13,534 bases of DNA from Candidatus Atribacter alterifermentans. Lineage in GTDB: Bacteria; Atribacterota; Atribacteria; Atribacterales; Atribacteraceae. Below the pieces are notes generated by a model, which saw only the letters and a program-made list of their open reading frames with translations, made no database searches and had not been told where the DNA came from. The DNA is taken from contig JAAYUP010000446.1 of the NCBI GenBank assembly GCA_012517635.1, positions 1 to 13,534 on the forward strand, in the 5' to 3' direction. The position numbers and the translations under genes were made by a program. Below are positions 6,215 through 13,485 of the stretch, one piece after another; within the stretch, counting starts at the first letter, position 1, and every line of letters begins with the position of its first letter.

Positions 6215-6559
6215 TTAGCTTCCCTCCTCCATATCTGATACGGCAATGGTAATATGAGAAGTCCTTTTTCGAATAATGTAGGCTCTTCCCATTGCTCGGG
6301 CTCGAATTCTTTTCATGGTTGGGCCTTGATCGACATAAGCCTTTGAAACCACTAAATGATCACTATCTAAATTGAGATTATTTTCAGCATTGGCAACTGC
6401 TGATTTCAGTACCTTATAAATCAATCGGGAAGCTTTTTTCGGAACAAATTGAAGCATAGATAATGCTTCATCGGCTTTTTTCCCTCGGATGACATCAACA
6501 ACTTGTCGAGCTTTCCGTGGTGATATTTTAATATATTTTGCGGTCGCTCTCGCTTCCAT
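6215..6559 (-). CDS. rplV: 50S ribosomal protein L22
   Basis: L22 has a globular domain on the 50S surface and a long beta hairpin that lines the exit tunnel, a site linked to macrolide resistance. The product has 114 residues. The N-terminal pattern YIKISPRKARQVVDVIRGK and the hairpin region with GPTMKRIRARAMGRA and RTSHITIAV are typical. ATG has GGGAGG nine bases upstream. The last codons (EEGS) also carry the double Shine–Dalgarno site for rpsC, and the TAA stop directly abuts the rpsC TTG start with no base between them. Confidence 0.98.
   Translation of the reverse strand: MEARATAKYIKISPRKARQVVDVIRGKKADEALSMLQFVPKKASRLIYKVLKSAVANAENNLNLDSDHLVVSKAYVDQGPTMKRIRARAMGRAYIIRKRTSHITIAVSDMEEGS
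6223..6230 (-). promoter_or_regulatory. Shine–Dalgarno site for the rpsC TTG start, inside rplV
   Basis: GGAGGAGG on the minus strand ends eight bases before TTG at 6214 and lies within the last codons of rplV. A strong site next to a weak start codon supports TTG as the true start of S3. Confidence 0.8.
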
Positions 6560-6576
6560 TGAAATTATCCTCCCTC

Positions 6577-6861
6577 TTATTTGAGCGACGTCGATCGCTC
6601 GGTAGGATTCCCGTGCCCCTTAAAGGTTCGGGTCGGAGCAAACTCACCCAATTTATGTCCTACCATTTGCTCAGTGATATAAACCGGAATATGCTTCTTT
6701 CCGTTATGAACTGCAATCGTATGCCCAATCATGTCCGGAATAATCATACTGGCACGTGACCAGGTTTTCAGGACCTTCTTTTCGCCTTTTTTATTCATTT
6801 CCTCAATACGCGATCGTAATTTTAAATCAACATATGGACCCTTTTTCGATGATCGTACCAA
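6577..6861 (-). CDS. rpsS: 30S ribosomal protein S19
   Basis: S19 is in the 30S head, paired with S13, close to the A-site tRNA and the intersubunit bridge. The product has 94 residues and begins MVRSSKKGPYVD, matching the family start. It contains KTWSRASMIIPDMIGHT, VHNGKKHIPVYI and FAPTRTFKGHG, all diagnostic. The start is TTG at 6859–6861, preceded by GGGAGGAGG with nine bases of spacing; no ATG or GTG is available at a position that keeps the conserved N-terminus. Confidence 0.98.
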   Translation of the reverse strand: MVRSSKKGPYVDLKLRSRIEEMNKKGEKKVLKTWSRASMIIPDMIGHTIAVHNGKKHIPVYITEQMVGHKLGEFAPTRTFKGHGNPTERSTSLK

Positions 6862-6879
6862 AAGGAATTCCTCCTCCCA

Positions 6880-7704
6880 TTATTTTCTTCTCTTCACAAT
6901 CCATTTATCAGTATTTTTATTCTTACGGGTTTTATACCCTTTGGTATATTGCCCCCAAGGAGTAACTGGCTGCCTTCCACAATGGGCTTTATTTTCTCCG
7001 CCTCCGTGGGGATGATCAATCGGGTTCATAGCATTCCCACGTACGGTGGGTCGAACGCCCATCCAACGTTTTCGCCCAGCCTTTCCAACCGTGATGTTTT
7101 CATGGTCAAGATTTCCCACTTGGCCAACTGTAGCAAGACAATCAATATGAATAAGCCGAACTTCACCTGAAGACAATCGAATCTGGGTATAGGTTCCTTC
7201 TTTCGCCATCAGTTGCCCATAGGAACCAGCTGCTCTGGCTAATTGAGCACCCTTCCCTTGTTTCATTTCAATGTTATGAATAATTGTTCCGACTGGTATA
7301 CTCCTCAGTGGTAAAGTATTACCGGGTTGAATTTCCGCTTTCGGGCTTGATAGTACTGTATCACCGACCTTCAAACCCAGAGGAGCAATAATGTACCGTT
7401 TTTCTCCATCGGCATAAATGAGAAGAGCAATTCGTGCTGATCGGTTGGGGTCATATTCAATTCTGGCAACTTTAGCTGGTATATCAAATTTATCCCTTTT
7501 GAAATCAATGATCCGGTATTTCCTTTTGTGACCACCACCCTGATGACGCACCGAAACTCTTCCCGAACTATCTCTTCCAGCTTTGCGCCGATGAGATATG
7601 AGAAGCGATTTTTCCGGACCACCTGGAGTAATTTCCTCGAAAGTATGCCCAGTCATATGGCGTCGTGGGTTCGTTGTCGGTTTATATGCCTTAATATTTA
7701 CCAT
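6880..7704 (-). CDS. rplB: 50S ribosomal protein L2
   Basis: L2 is one of the most conserved ribosomal proteins and is needed for subunit joining and peptidyl transferase activity. The 274-residue length is typical. The start VNIKAYKPTTNPRR, the central RHQGGGHKRKYR (about 53–64) and the C-terminal GVRPTVRGNAMNP followed by HPHGGGE at 231–237 are hallmarks. The His of HPHGGGE corresponds to the functionally important E. coli His229. The segment after it (NKAHCGRQPVTPWGQ) departs a little from the common GR-x-P-x-(S/T)PWG form but keeps its key positions. AAGGAG lies before the ATG, 20 bases after rplW. Confidence 0.99.
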   Translation of the reverse strand: MVNIKAYKPTTNPRRHMTGHTFEEITPGGPEKSLLISHRRKAGRDSSGRVSVRHQGGGHKRKYRIIDFKRDKFDIPAKVARIEYDPNRSARIALLIYADGEKRYIIAPLGLKVGDTVLSSPKAEIQPGNTLPLRSIPVGTIIHNIEMKQGKGAQLARAAGSYGQLMAKEGTYTQIRLSSGEVRLIHIDCLATVGQVGNLDHENITVGKAGRKRWMGVRPTVRGNAMNPIDHPHGGGENKAHCGRQPVTPWGQYTKGYKTRKNKNTDKWIVKRRK

Positions 7705-7724
7705 AGCAATAATCTCCTTTAGAA

Positions 7725-8012
7725 TTATCCAATATCAAAGGCTTTGATTTTCTCACCAGGTTTGACAAAAACAATGGCCTTCTTCCATGAACGAGTATAT
7801 CCCTCATAACGTCCCATTCTTTTCACTTTTCCCTTTATATTCATGGTGTTGACTTGTAAAACTGTCACCCCAAATAAATTATGAACGGCATTTTTTATGT
7901 CGTTTTTGGTTGCCCGCGGATCAACCCGAAACACATACTTATTGGCTTTTTGCTGGTTAACAGCTTTTTCAGTAACAATCGGATGAATCAATATCTCCCG
8001 ATCTTGAGTCAT
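7725..8012 (-). CDS. rplW: 50S ribosomal protein L23
   Basis: L23 sits at the rim of the peptide exit tunnel and is the docking site for trigger factor and the signal recognition particle. The product is 95 residues, normal length. It begins with the pattern ILIHPIVTEKA and ends GEKIKAFDIG. The middle has the typical RVDPRATKNDIKNAV helix and VNTMNIKGK strand. ATG overlaps the rplD stop by four bases (ATGA), which suggests translational coupling, and AGGAGGTG lies upstream inside rplD. Confidence 0.98.
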   Translation of the reverse strand: MTQDREILIHPIVTEKAVNQQKANKYVFRVDPRATKNDIKNAVHNLFGVTVLQVNTMNIKGKVKRMGRYEGYTRSWKKAIVFVKPGEKIKAFDIG

Positions 8013-8632
8013 GCTCCATACACCTCCTGGATTCGAAGCAAAACATCCTTTTCAAAAACAACCATGTCACTTTTAACGACATGATAGGTACTAAGTTCTT
8101 TGCTATTTAATATTTTCACCAAAGGTAAATTTGCAAAGGCCTGGAGGACGCTGGGATTTTTCTGAGAAACGACAAACAAAATATTTCCTTTTACATTCAA
8201 ATGATTGAGAAGTTCTACAGCTTTTTTGGTTTTCGGTATATCTATATTGAGCTGATCAATAACAATCACTGCATTATTATTCAGTTTATCCATGATGGCA
8301 TTTATGAAAGCCAATCTCTTTTCATTTTTGGGGAGAGAATGACTATATGACCTTGGTTGAGGCCCAAAAACTATTCCTCCATGACGCCAAATGGGAGACC
8401 GGTTACTTCCATGTCGGGCTCGTCCTGTCCCTTTTTGCCGCCAGGGTTTTTTCCCACCCCCGTGTACTTCTCCTCGGGTTTTGGTTTTGGCGTTTCCCTG
8501 CCGTTGATTATCAAGGTATCCTTTTACTGAAAGAAAAACGAGATGAGGGTTAATTTCTCTCTGAAAGAGAACATCTTCTAAAATAAGGGTGTCAACTTTG
8601 TTCCCTTCTCTATTCTTGACCTCAAGTTCCAT
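8009..8632 (-). CDS. rplD: 50S ribosomal protein L4
   Basis: L4 binds 23S rRNA domain I, and its extended loop lines the nascent peptide exit tunnel. The product has 207 residues, starting MELEVKNREG. The tunnel loop lies at about 45–95 and contains GGGKKPWRQKGTGRARHGS, a family hallmark, followed by the conserved stretch with GGIVFGP. An open frame continues upstream to 8698 inside rplC. The ATG at 8630–8632 was chosen because AGGAGG lies six bases before it and because family proteins start here. In E. coli L4 represses its own S10 operon; I see no S10-type leader in this window. The TGA stop overlaps the rplW start as ATGA. Confidence 0.98.
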   Translation of the reverse strand: MELEVKNREGNKVDTLILEDVLFQREINPHLVFLSVKGYLDNQRQGNAKTKTRGEVHGGGKKPWRQKGTGRARHGSNRSPIWRHGGIVFGPQPRSYSHSLPKNEKRLAFINAIMDKLNNNAVIVIDQLNIDIPKTKKAVELLNHLNVKGNILFVVSQKNPSVLQAFANLPLVKILNSKELSTYHVVKSDMVVFEKDVLLRIQEVYGA

Positions 8633-8642
8633 TGTTTTCCTC

Positions 8643-9275
8643 CTAAACGGCATTCTTCCGTACAAATACGGTTTGACCGGGTGCGCCAGGTATTGCACCT
8701 TTTACAACTAATAAATCTCGCTCTTCGTTGATTTGCACCACAGTTAAATTTTTTATCGTTACTCTCTCTCCACCCATTCTTCCAGGAAGACCTTTCCCTT
8801 TCCAAACTCGTCCAGCATCGGTTCCCCCAATTGAGCCAGGTGCTCGGTAATGCATTGAACCATGAGAGGCTTTTCCTCCTCGATAACCATGGCGCTTGAT
8901 TACTCCAGCAAACCCTTTCCCCTTGGATTTCCCAATGACATCGATGGTATCTCCGACTTTAAAACCAGATACTTTAAGGACTTGGCCTGGTTGAAATGCC
9001 GATATATCTTTTACCCGAAATTCAACCAATTTTCTTAGAGGTTCAATTCCAGCCTTCTTTAGATGACCTCTGATTGGTTTATTTAATTTCTTTTCCTTGG
9101 TTTCCCCATATCCAATTTGTATTGCTTCATAATTATCGGTAGAATTTTCCTTCTTTTGGATAACATAACAGGGACCACATTTGATTACCGTCACCGGTAT
9201 TGATTCGCCCTGATCCGAAAAGATCCGGCTCATACCTACTTTTTCTCCAATCATGCCATACTCAATACGAGGCAT
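8643..9275 (-). CDS. rplC: 50S ribosomal protein L3
   Basis: L3 is an early-assembly 50S protein whose long finger reaches towards the peptidyl transferase centre. The 210-residue length is typical. The N-terminus shows IGEKVGMSRIF and IPVTVIKCGPC, the usual L3 start pattern. The extended loop runs from about residue 125 to 172 and contains HGYRGGKASHGS, APGSIGG and GKGLPGRMGGERVT. The loop carries Arg (GRMGG) where E. coli has the methylated-Gln region nearby. I cannot align it precisely enough to say which residue replaces that glutamine. The ATG has AAGGAG nine bases upstream. The TAG stop overlaps the Shine–Dalgarno site of rplD (TAGGAGG). Confidence 0.98.
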   Translation of the reverse strand: MPRIEYGMIGEKVGMSRIFSDQGESIPVTVIKCGPCYVIQKKENSTDNYEAIQIGYGETKEKKLNKPIRGHLKKAGIEPLRKLVEFRVKDISAFQPGQVLKVSGFKVGDTIDVIGKSKGKGFAGVIKRHGYRGGKASHGSMHYRAPGSIGGTDAGRVWKGKGLPGRMGGERVTIKNLTVVQINEERDLLVVKGAIPGAPGQTVFVRKNAV

Positions 9276-9305
9276 TCTATTTCTCTCCTTCCATTTCCAC
9301 CGTTT

Positions 9306-9611
9306 CTACAGTTTTATTTCAATGTCAACCCCGGCCGGTAAATCAAGATGCATCAATGCATCAACGGTCTTTGGATTCGGTTCTAAAATATCAATCAGCC
9401 TTTTGTGGGTTCTCTGCTCAAACTGCTCTCGGGATTTCTTATCGACATGCGAAGAACGTAAAACCGTATATTTAACAATATCAGTCGGCAATGGAACCGG
9501 ACCGGAAACGAAAGCTCCAGTCTTTTCAGCCGTTTGTACAATCCGTAAAGCTGATTGATCTAATATTTTATGGTCATAAGCTTTCAATTTTATTCTTATT
9601 TTTTGTGCCAC
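9306..9611 (-). CDS. rpsJ: 30S ribosomal protein S10
   Basis: S10 is a late-assembling protein of the 30S head and, as NusE, part of transcription antitermination complexes with NusB. The product reads MAQKIRIKLKAYDHKILDQS onward, 101 residues, against about 102 in the family. It contains GPVPLPT and the loop region rich in basic residues around SHVDKKSREQFEQRTHKR. The start was set at GTG (9609–9611). It has AGGAGG seven bases upstream, while the ATG at 9617 is only one base from that site and would add two non-homologous residues. It opens the S10 block, 45 bases after tuf, with no terminator or clear promoter between them. Confidence 0.96.
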   Translation of the reverse strand: MAQKIRIKLKAYDHKILDQSALRIVQTAEKTGAFVSGPVPLPTDIVKYTVLRSSHVDKKSREQFEQRTHKRLIDILEPNPKTVDALMHLDLPAGVDIEIKL

Positions 9612-9618
9612 TTTCATG

Positions 9619-9624
9619 CCTCCT
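9619..9624 (-). promoter_or_regulatory. Shine–Dalgarno site fixing the rpsJ GTG start
   Basis: AGGAGG lies 7 bases before GTG at 9611 and 1 base before the in-frame ATG at 9617. A spacing of 1 base is too short for normal initiation, so the GTG is the better start. Family alignment of S10 agrees. Confidence 0.8.
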
Positions 9625-9656
9625 AAAAAGGAATTTCCCAAAAACAGGCAAATAAA

Positions 9657-10859
9657 TTACTCAATTATATCGGTTACAACTCCAGCTCCGACGGTACGAC
9701 CACCTTCACGGATAGCAAAACGGAGACCTTTCTCCATGGCAATGGGGTAAATGAGCTTCACATCGAGATCGGCATTGTCTCCAGGCATGATCATCTCTAC
9801 ACCTGGGGCAAGCTTGATCTCACCAGTGACATCGGTCGTCCGGAAATAGAACTGGGGACGGTAGCCGTTGAAGAACGGAGTGTGACGACCACCTTCTTCT
9901 TTGGTGAGAACGTAGACCCGACCTTTGAAAACGGTATGGGGAGTAATCGATCCGGGAATGGCCAAGACCTGACCCCGTTCGACTTCTTTCTTCTCGATGC
10001 CACGGAGGAGCACACCGATATTGTCACCAGCTTGGGCTTCATCGAGGAGTTTCCGGAACATTTCAATCCCAGTGACCACCGTCTTTTTGATATCATGGGA
10101 GAGACCAACGATTTCTACCTGATCACCAAGATGGAGGACGCCTCGTTCGACTCGTCCAGTGACCACCGTTCCACGACCGGTGATGGTGAAGACATCTTCA
10201 ACCGACATGAGGAAGGGTTTATCTAATTCCCGCTTCGGGTCAGGAATATAGTTATCCAGGGCATCCATCAATTCCCAGATGCTCTGACACCACTGACAGT
10301 CTCGTTTGCCACACCCACATTCCAAGGCTTTCAAGGCGCTCCCTTTGATGATGGGGATATCGTCTCCAGGGAACTCATAGCGGTTGAGGAGATCTCGGAC
10401 TTCCATTTCGACGAGTTCTAAGAGCTCAGGGTCATCGACCATGTCGATTTTGTTCAGGTAGACCAGGATATAGGGAACTCCCACCTGACGGGCCAGCAGG
10501 ATGTGTTCTCGGGTCTGGGGCATGGGGCCATCAGCAGCAGAAACGACTAGGATGGCACCATCCATCTGGGCAGCACCGGTGATCATGTTCTTGACATAGT
10601 CAGCATGACCGGGGCAGTCGATATGGGCATAGTGACGTTTTTCGGTCTGGTATTCAACATGAGCGATAGCGATGGTGATGCCTCGTTCTCGTTCTTCAGG
10701 AGCCTTGTCAATTTGGTCAAAAGGAACATAGCTGGCCATTCCGACTTTGGAGAGGGTCTCGGTGATGGCAGCGGTGAGCGTCGTTTTCCCGTGGTCAACG
10801 TGACCGATGGTTCCGACGTTGACATGGGGTTTGGTTCGTTCAAACTTTTGTTTCGCCAT
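9657..10859 (-). CDS. tuf: Elongation factor Tu (EF-Tu)
   Basis: EF-Tu delivers aminoacyl-tRNA to the ribosomal A site as a ternary complex with GTP. The protein has 400 residues. G1 GHVDHGKT is at 19–26, switch II DCPGH at 81–85, G4 NKID at 136–139 and G5 SAL at 174–176. The two beta-barrel domains follow, with GRGTVVTGRVERG at about 228–240. Just after G5, residues 181–191 form a cysteine cluster C-X-C-X4-C-X2-C in place of the usual short linker. The ATG at 10857–10859 has AGGAGG just upstream, and the gene follows fusA by 17 bases. By eye, GC and C-ending codons are clearly higher than in all neighbours: two 60-base stretches gave 53% and 58% GC, against 33–43% in three stretches of other genes. 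A second copy elsewhere in the genome is possible but not visible here. Confidence 0.99.
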   Translation of the reverse strand: MAKQKFERTKPHVNVGTIGHVDHGKTTLTAAITETLSKVGMASYVPFDQIDKAPEERERGITIAIAHVEYQTEKRHYAHIDCPGHADYVKNMITGAAQMDGAILVVSAADGPMPQTREHILLARQVGVPYILVYLNKIDMVDDPELLELVEMEVRDLLNRYEFPGDDIPIIKGSALKALECGCGKRDCQWCQSIWELMDALDNYIPDPKRELDKPFLMSVEDVFTITGRGTVVTGRVERGVLHLGDQVEIVGLSHDIKKTVVTGIEMFRKLLDEAQAGDNIGVLLRGIEKKEVERGQVLAIPGSITPHTVFKGRVYVLTKEEGGRHTPFFNGYRPQFYFRTTDVTGEIKLAPGVEMIMPGDNADLDVKLIYPIAMEKGLRFAIREGGRTVGAGVVTDIIE

Positions 10860-10876
10860 AGGTATCCTCCTCTTTC

Positions 10877-12973
10877 TTACTTCAATTTATCTATAATTTC
10901 TTTCATCATGTTCTCAGGAACATCATCATAATGAGAAAACTGCATGGTATAGGTCGCTCTCCCCTGGGTTACCGAACGAAGAGCTGTCGCATAACCAAAA
11001 AGCGTCGCCAAAGGAGCTTGGGCATTAATTACTTGTAATTCTCCTTTACTTTCAATACCTTCAATTTTTCCCCTTCTCGCACTCATATCTCCAATAACAT
11101 CCCCCAAATAGTCTTTCGGAGTAATAATTTGCACTTTCATAACCGGCTCCAAAAGTATCGGTTGAGCTTTTTTTATGGCATCCCTCAGTGCCAGAGATCC
11201 AGCGATCTTAAAGGCAATATCGGAAGAGTCAACGGGGTGATAAGAACCATCAATCAAACGAACTCGAATATTCATGACCGGGTAGCCGGCGATAACACCA
11301 TTATCCAGTGATTCTTTCACTCCTGCTTGAACCGAAGGAATATATTCTCTTGGTATTGAACCGCCAACAATTTTATCTTCGAAAACAAAATTATCCTCGC
11401 ATGGTTCAATTTCTAAAACAACATGACCGTATTGTCCTCTTCCACCAGTTTGACGAACATACCTTCCCTCTCCTCGACCGCTTTTCCGGATTGTCTCTCG
11501 ATAGGCAACTTGTGGCCGACCGACATTCGCTTCGACCTTAAACTCCCGTAAAAGTCGATCAATAATAATTTCAAGATGTAATTCTCCCATTCCTGATATT
11601 AAAGTTTGACCAGTTTCCTCATCGGTTTTAACTTTAAAAGTTGGATCTTCTTCAGCCAGTTTTGATAAGGCAAGACCAAGTTTTTCTTGATCAGCGCGAG
11701 TTTTTGGTTCTATTGCGACCTCAATCACCGGTTCAGGAAATATTAAGGTTTCTAAAACAATCGGATACCTTTCCTCGCAGAGGGTATCACCGGTTGTGGC
11801 ATTTCGTAATCCCACGATACCGCATAAGTCTCCAGCTTTTACTGATTGGACATCTTCTCGTCGATTGGCATGAATGATCAAGATTCGACTGACTCGTTCT
11901 TTCATTCCTTTGTTACTGTTGTAGACATAAGAACCACTTTGCAGTTGGCCAGAATAGACTCGGAAAAAAGAAATTTTCCCTGCATGTGGATCCATGTTTA
12001 TCTTAAAAACTAATCCGGAAAAAGGCTCTTTCTTCATAGGTAGACGTTTTTCGATTTCATTGGTTTTTGGGTTTTTTCCTTCAACTGGAGGAAGATCAAG
12101 CGGAGAAGGAAGATACCAAACCACAGCATCTAACAGTGGTTGAATACATTTATTGCGGAGTGCCGAACCCCCCAAAACGGGTATAAATTTCCCAGTGGTT
12201 GTTCCCTTGCGAATAGCCTGGTGGATCTCCCGGGGATCGATCTCACTTCCATCCAGATATTTTTGCATGATGTTCTCATCGATCTCTGACAATGATTCAA
12301 GGAGCTTATCCCGATAGATTAAAGCTTCTTGTCGATAAGAAGCAGGAACATCTACCCTATCAAATTCTATTCCATCGATATCTTTTTCATAAATGAAGGC
12401 TTTCATTTCGATCAAGTCAATCATGCCGATAAAATCGCTTTCCCTTCCAATGGGAATTTGAATCGGATGTGCGTTGGCATTGAGTTTTTTACGTATAGCA
12501 TTCACTACCGCAAAAAAATCAGAACCAACCCGATCTAATTTATTAATAAATGCAATTCGAGGTACTCGATAATGATCGGCTTGATGCCAAACTGTCTCCG
12601 ATTGAGGCTCTACACCGCCTACTCCGCAAAATACCGCAACTGCTCCATCCAACACCCGAAGGCTTCTCTCTACTTCAACCGTAAAGTCCACGTGGCCTGG
12701 TGTATCGATAATATTTACTCGCGCATTCTTCCAGAAACAAGTTGTAACCGCTGAACTAATAGTTATTCCTCTTTCTTGTTCTTGAGGAAGAAAATCCATG
12801 GTTGCCATGCCCTCATGGACTTCTCCCATACGGTGAATTTTTCGAGTAAAAAACAGAATACGCTCAGTAACCGTTGTTTTTCCGGCATCAATGTGAGCCA
12901 TAATTCCAATATTTCGAACTTTTTCAATATTTAATTGTTCAAATTCTTCTTCTTGATCAAGGTTACTATTCAA
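10877..12973 (-). CDS. fusA: Elongation factor G (EF-G), translocation GTPase
   Basis: EF-G uses GTP to move tRNAs and mRNA through the ribosome and, with RRF, helps recycle ribosomes. From the TTG at 12971–12973 the protein has 698 residues, normal for the family. G1 AHIDAGKT is at about residues 26–33, switch II DTPGH at 90–94, G4 NKLD at 144–147 and G5 SAL at 270–272. Domains II to V follow, with the domain IV segment QTGGRGQYGHVV and a C-terminal GYATALRSVTQGRATYTM. An upstream in-frame ATG at 13006 would overlap rpsG by 10 bases and give 709 residues, but it has no Shine–Dalgarno site. The TTG has AAAGGGG 10 bases upstream. G4 reads NKLD rather than the usual NKMD, and the switch I flank reads MDFLPQEQERG. 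Confidence 0.97.
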   Translation of the reverse strand: MNSNLDQEEEFEQLNIEKVRNIGIMAHIDAGKTTVTERILFFTRKIHRMGEVHEGMATMDFLPQEQERGITISSAVTTCFWKNARVNIIDTPGHVDFTVEVERSLRVLDGAVAVFCGVGGVEPQSETVWHQADHYRVPRIAFINKLDRVGSDFFAVVNAIRKKLNANAHPIQIPIGRESDFIGMIDLIEMKAFIYEKDIDGIEFDRVDVPASYRQEALIYRDKLLESLSEIDENIMQKYLDGSEIDPREIHQAIRKGTTTGKFIPVLGGSALRNKCIQPLLDAVVWYLPSPLDLPPVEGKNPKTNEIEKRLPMKKEPFSGLVFKINMDPHAGKISFFRVYSGQLQSGSYVYNSNKGMKERVSRILIIHANRREDVQSVKAGDLCGIVGLRNATTGDTLCEERYPIVLETLIFPEPVIEVAIEPKTRADQEKLGLALSKLAEEDPTFKVKTDEETGQTLISGMGELHLEIIIDRLLREFKVEANVGRPQVAYRETIRKSGRGEGRYVRQTGGRGQYGHVVLEIEPCEDNFVFEDKIVGGSIPREYIPSVQAGVKESLDNGVIAGYPVMNIRVRLIDGSYHPVDSSDIAFKIAGSLALRDAIKKAQPILLEPVMKVQIITPKDYLGDVIGDMSARRGKIEGIESKGELQVINAQAPLATLFGYATALRSVTQGRATYTMQFSHYDDVPENMMKEIIDKLK

Positions 12974-12983
12974 AAAAATGAAG

Positions 12984-12990
12984 CCCCTTT
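12984..12990 (-). promoter_or_regulatory. Shine–Dalgarno site that points to the fusA TTG start
   Basis: AAAGGGG on the minus strand lies 10 bases before TTG at 12973. The in-frame ATG at 13006 and the second ATG at 12997 have no purine-rich site at a workable distance. This site is the main reason for choosing the shorter EF-G. The choice is an inference and would change only 11 residues. Confidence 0.6.
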
Positions 12991-12996
12991 CTTTCA

Positions 12997-13470
12997 TTAA
13001 AACCATCGATAATGAGCAAATGCTTTATTGGCTTCTGCCATGCGATGTGTGTCTTCTTTTTTCTTAAATGATGCCCCTGTCCCGTTGGCAGCGTCAATAA
13101 TTTCATTGGCTAATTTCTCAGTCATGGTTCGCCCTGACCGTTGACGGCTATAATTAACCAACCATCGAATTCCAAGGCTTTTGCTTCGTTCGGGACGAAC
13201 TTCCATCGGTACCTGGTAATTCGCTCCACCAACTCGTCGAGCTCTCACCTCAACCAAAGGCATCACGTTATTCAGTGCTTGTGCAAATACCTCTAATGGA
13301 TCACGCTTTGACTTTTCACGAATTATCTCGAAAGCACTATATACAATTTGTTCTGAAACACTCTTTTTTCCTCTTAGCATAACTTTGTTCATTAACCGTG
13401 CGACATCAATACTATTGTAAACTGGATCTGGTTGGATTTCTCTTTTTGTAACCGGACCTTTTCTCGGCAA
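12997..13470 (-). CDS. rpsG: 30S ribosomal protein S7
   Basis: This encodes 157 residues, the usual length for bacterial S7. S7 is a primary 16S rRNA binder that organises the 3' major domain (head) of the 30S subunit and lies near the E site. The start MPRKGPVTKRE, the core VEVRARRVGGANYQVPMEV and the helix around SRQRSGRTM are family hallmarks. The start codon is TTG at 13468–13470, preceded by AAGGAG that overlaps the rpsL stop; family alignment supports this start and no nearby ATG fits. S7 is a known translational autoregulator of the str operon in E. coli. Whether that holds here cannot be read from the sequence. Confidence 0.98.
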   Translation of the reverse strand: MPRKGPVTKREIQPDPVYNSIDVARLMNKVMLRGKKSVSEQIVYSAFEIIREKSKRDPLEVFAQALNNVMPLVEVRARRVGGANYQVPMEVRPERSKSLGIRWLVNYSRQRSGRTMTEKLANEIIDAANGTGASFKKKEDTHRMAEANKAFAHYRWF

Positions 13471-13485
13471 AACCCTTCACTCTCC

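Noticed and set aside
6862..6871. Palindrome AGGAATTCCT upstream of rpsS as an operator
   Set aside because: It overlaps the end of the ribosome-binding region, has no loop for a hairpin, and short palindromes of this kind arise by chance.
9612..9656. Hairpin or terminator in the gap between tuf and rpsJ
   Set aside because: Only a 4-pair stem (TCCT with AGGA, T-rich loop) that overlaps the rpsJ Shine–Dalgarno site is visible. It is too weak to claim as a terminator or a switch.
9882..10226. Open frame of 114 codons on the plus strand opposite tuf
   Set aside because: It mirrors the strong codon bias of tuf, has no Shine–Dalgarno site of note and no recognisable protein features. The same applies to the other plus-strand frames opposite tuf.
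9657..10859. Recent horizontal transfer of tuf from a GC-rich donor
   Set aside because: The composition differs, but the position, spacing and Shine–Dalgarno site are those of the normal str operon. Without a tree the claim cannot be made, so only the composition is reported.
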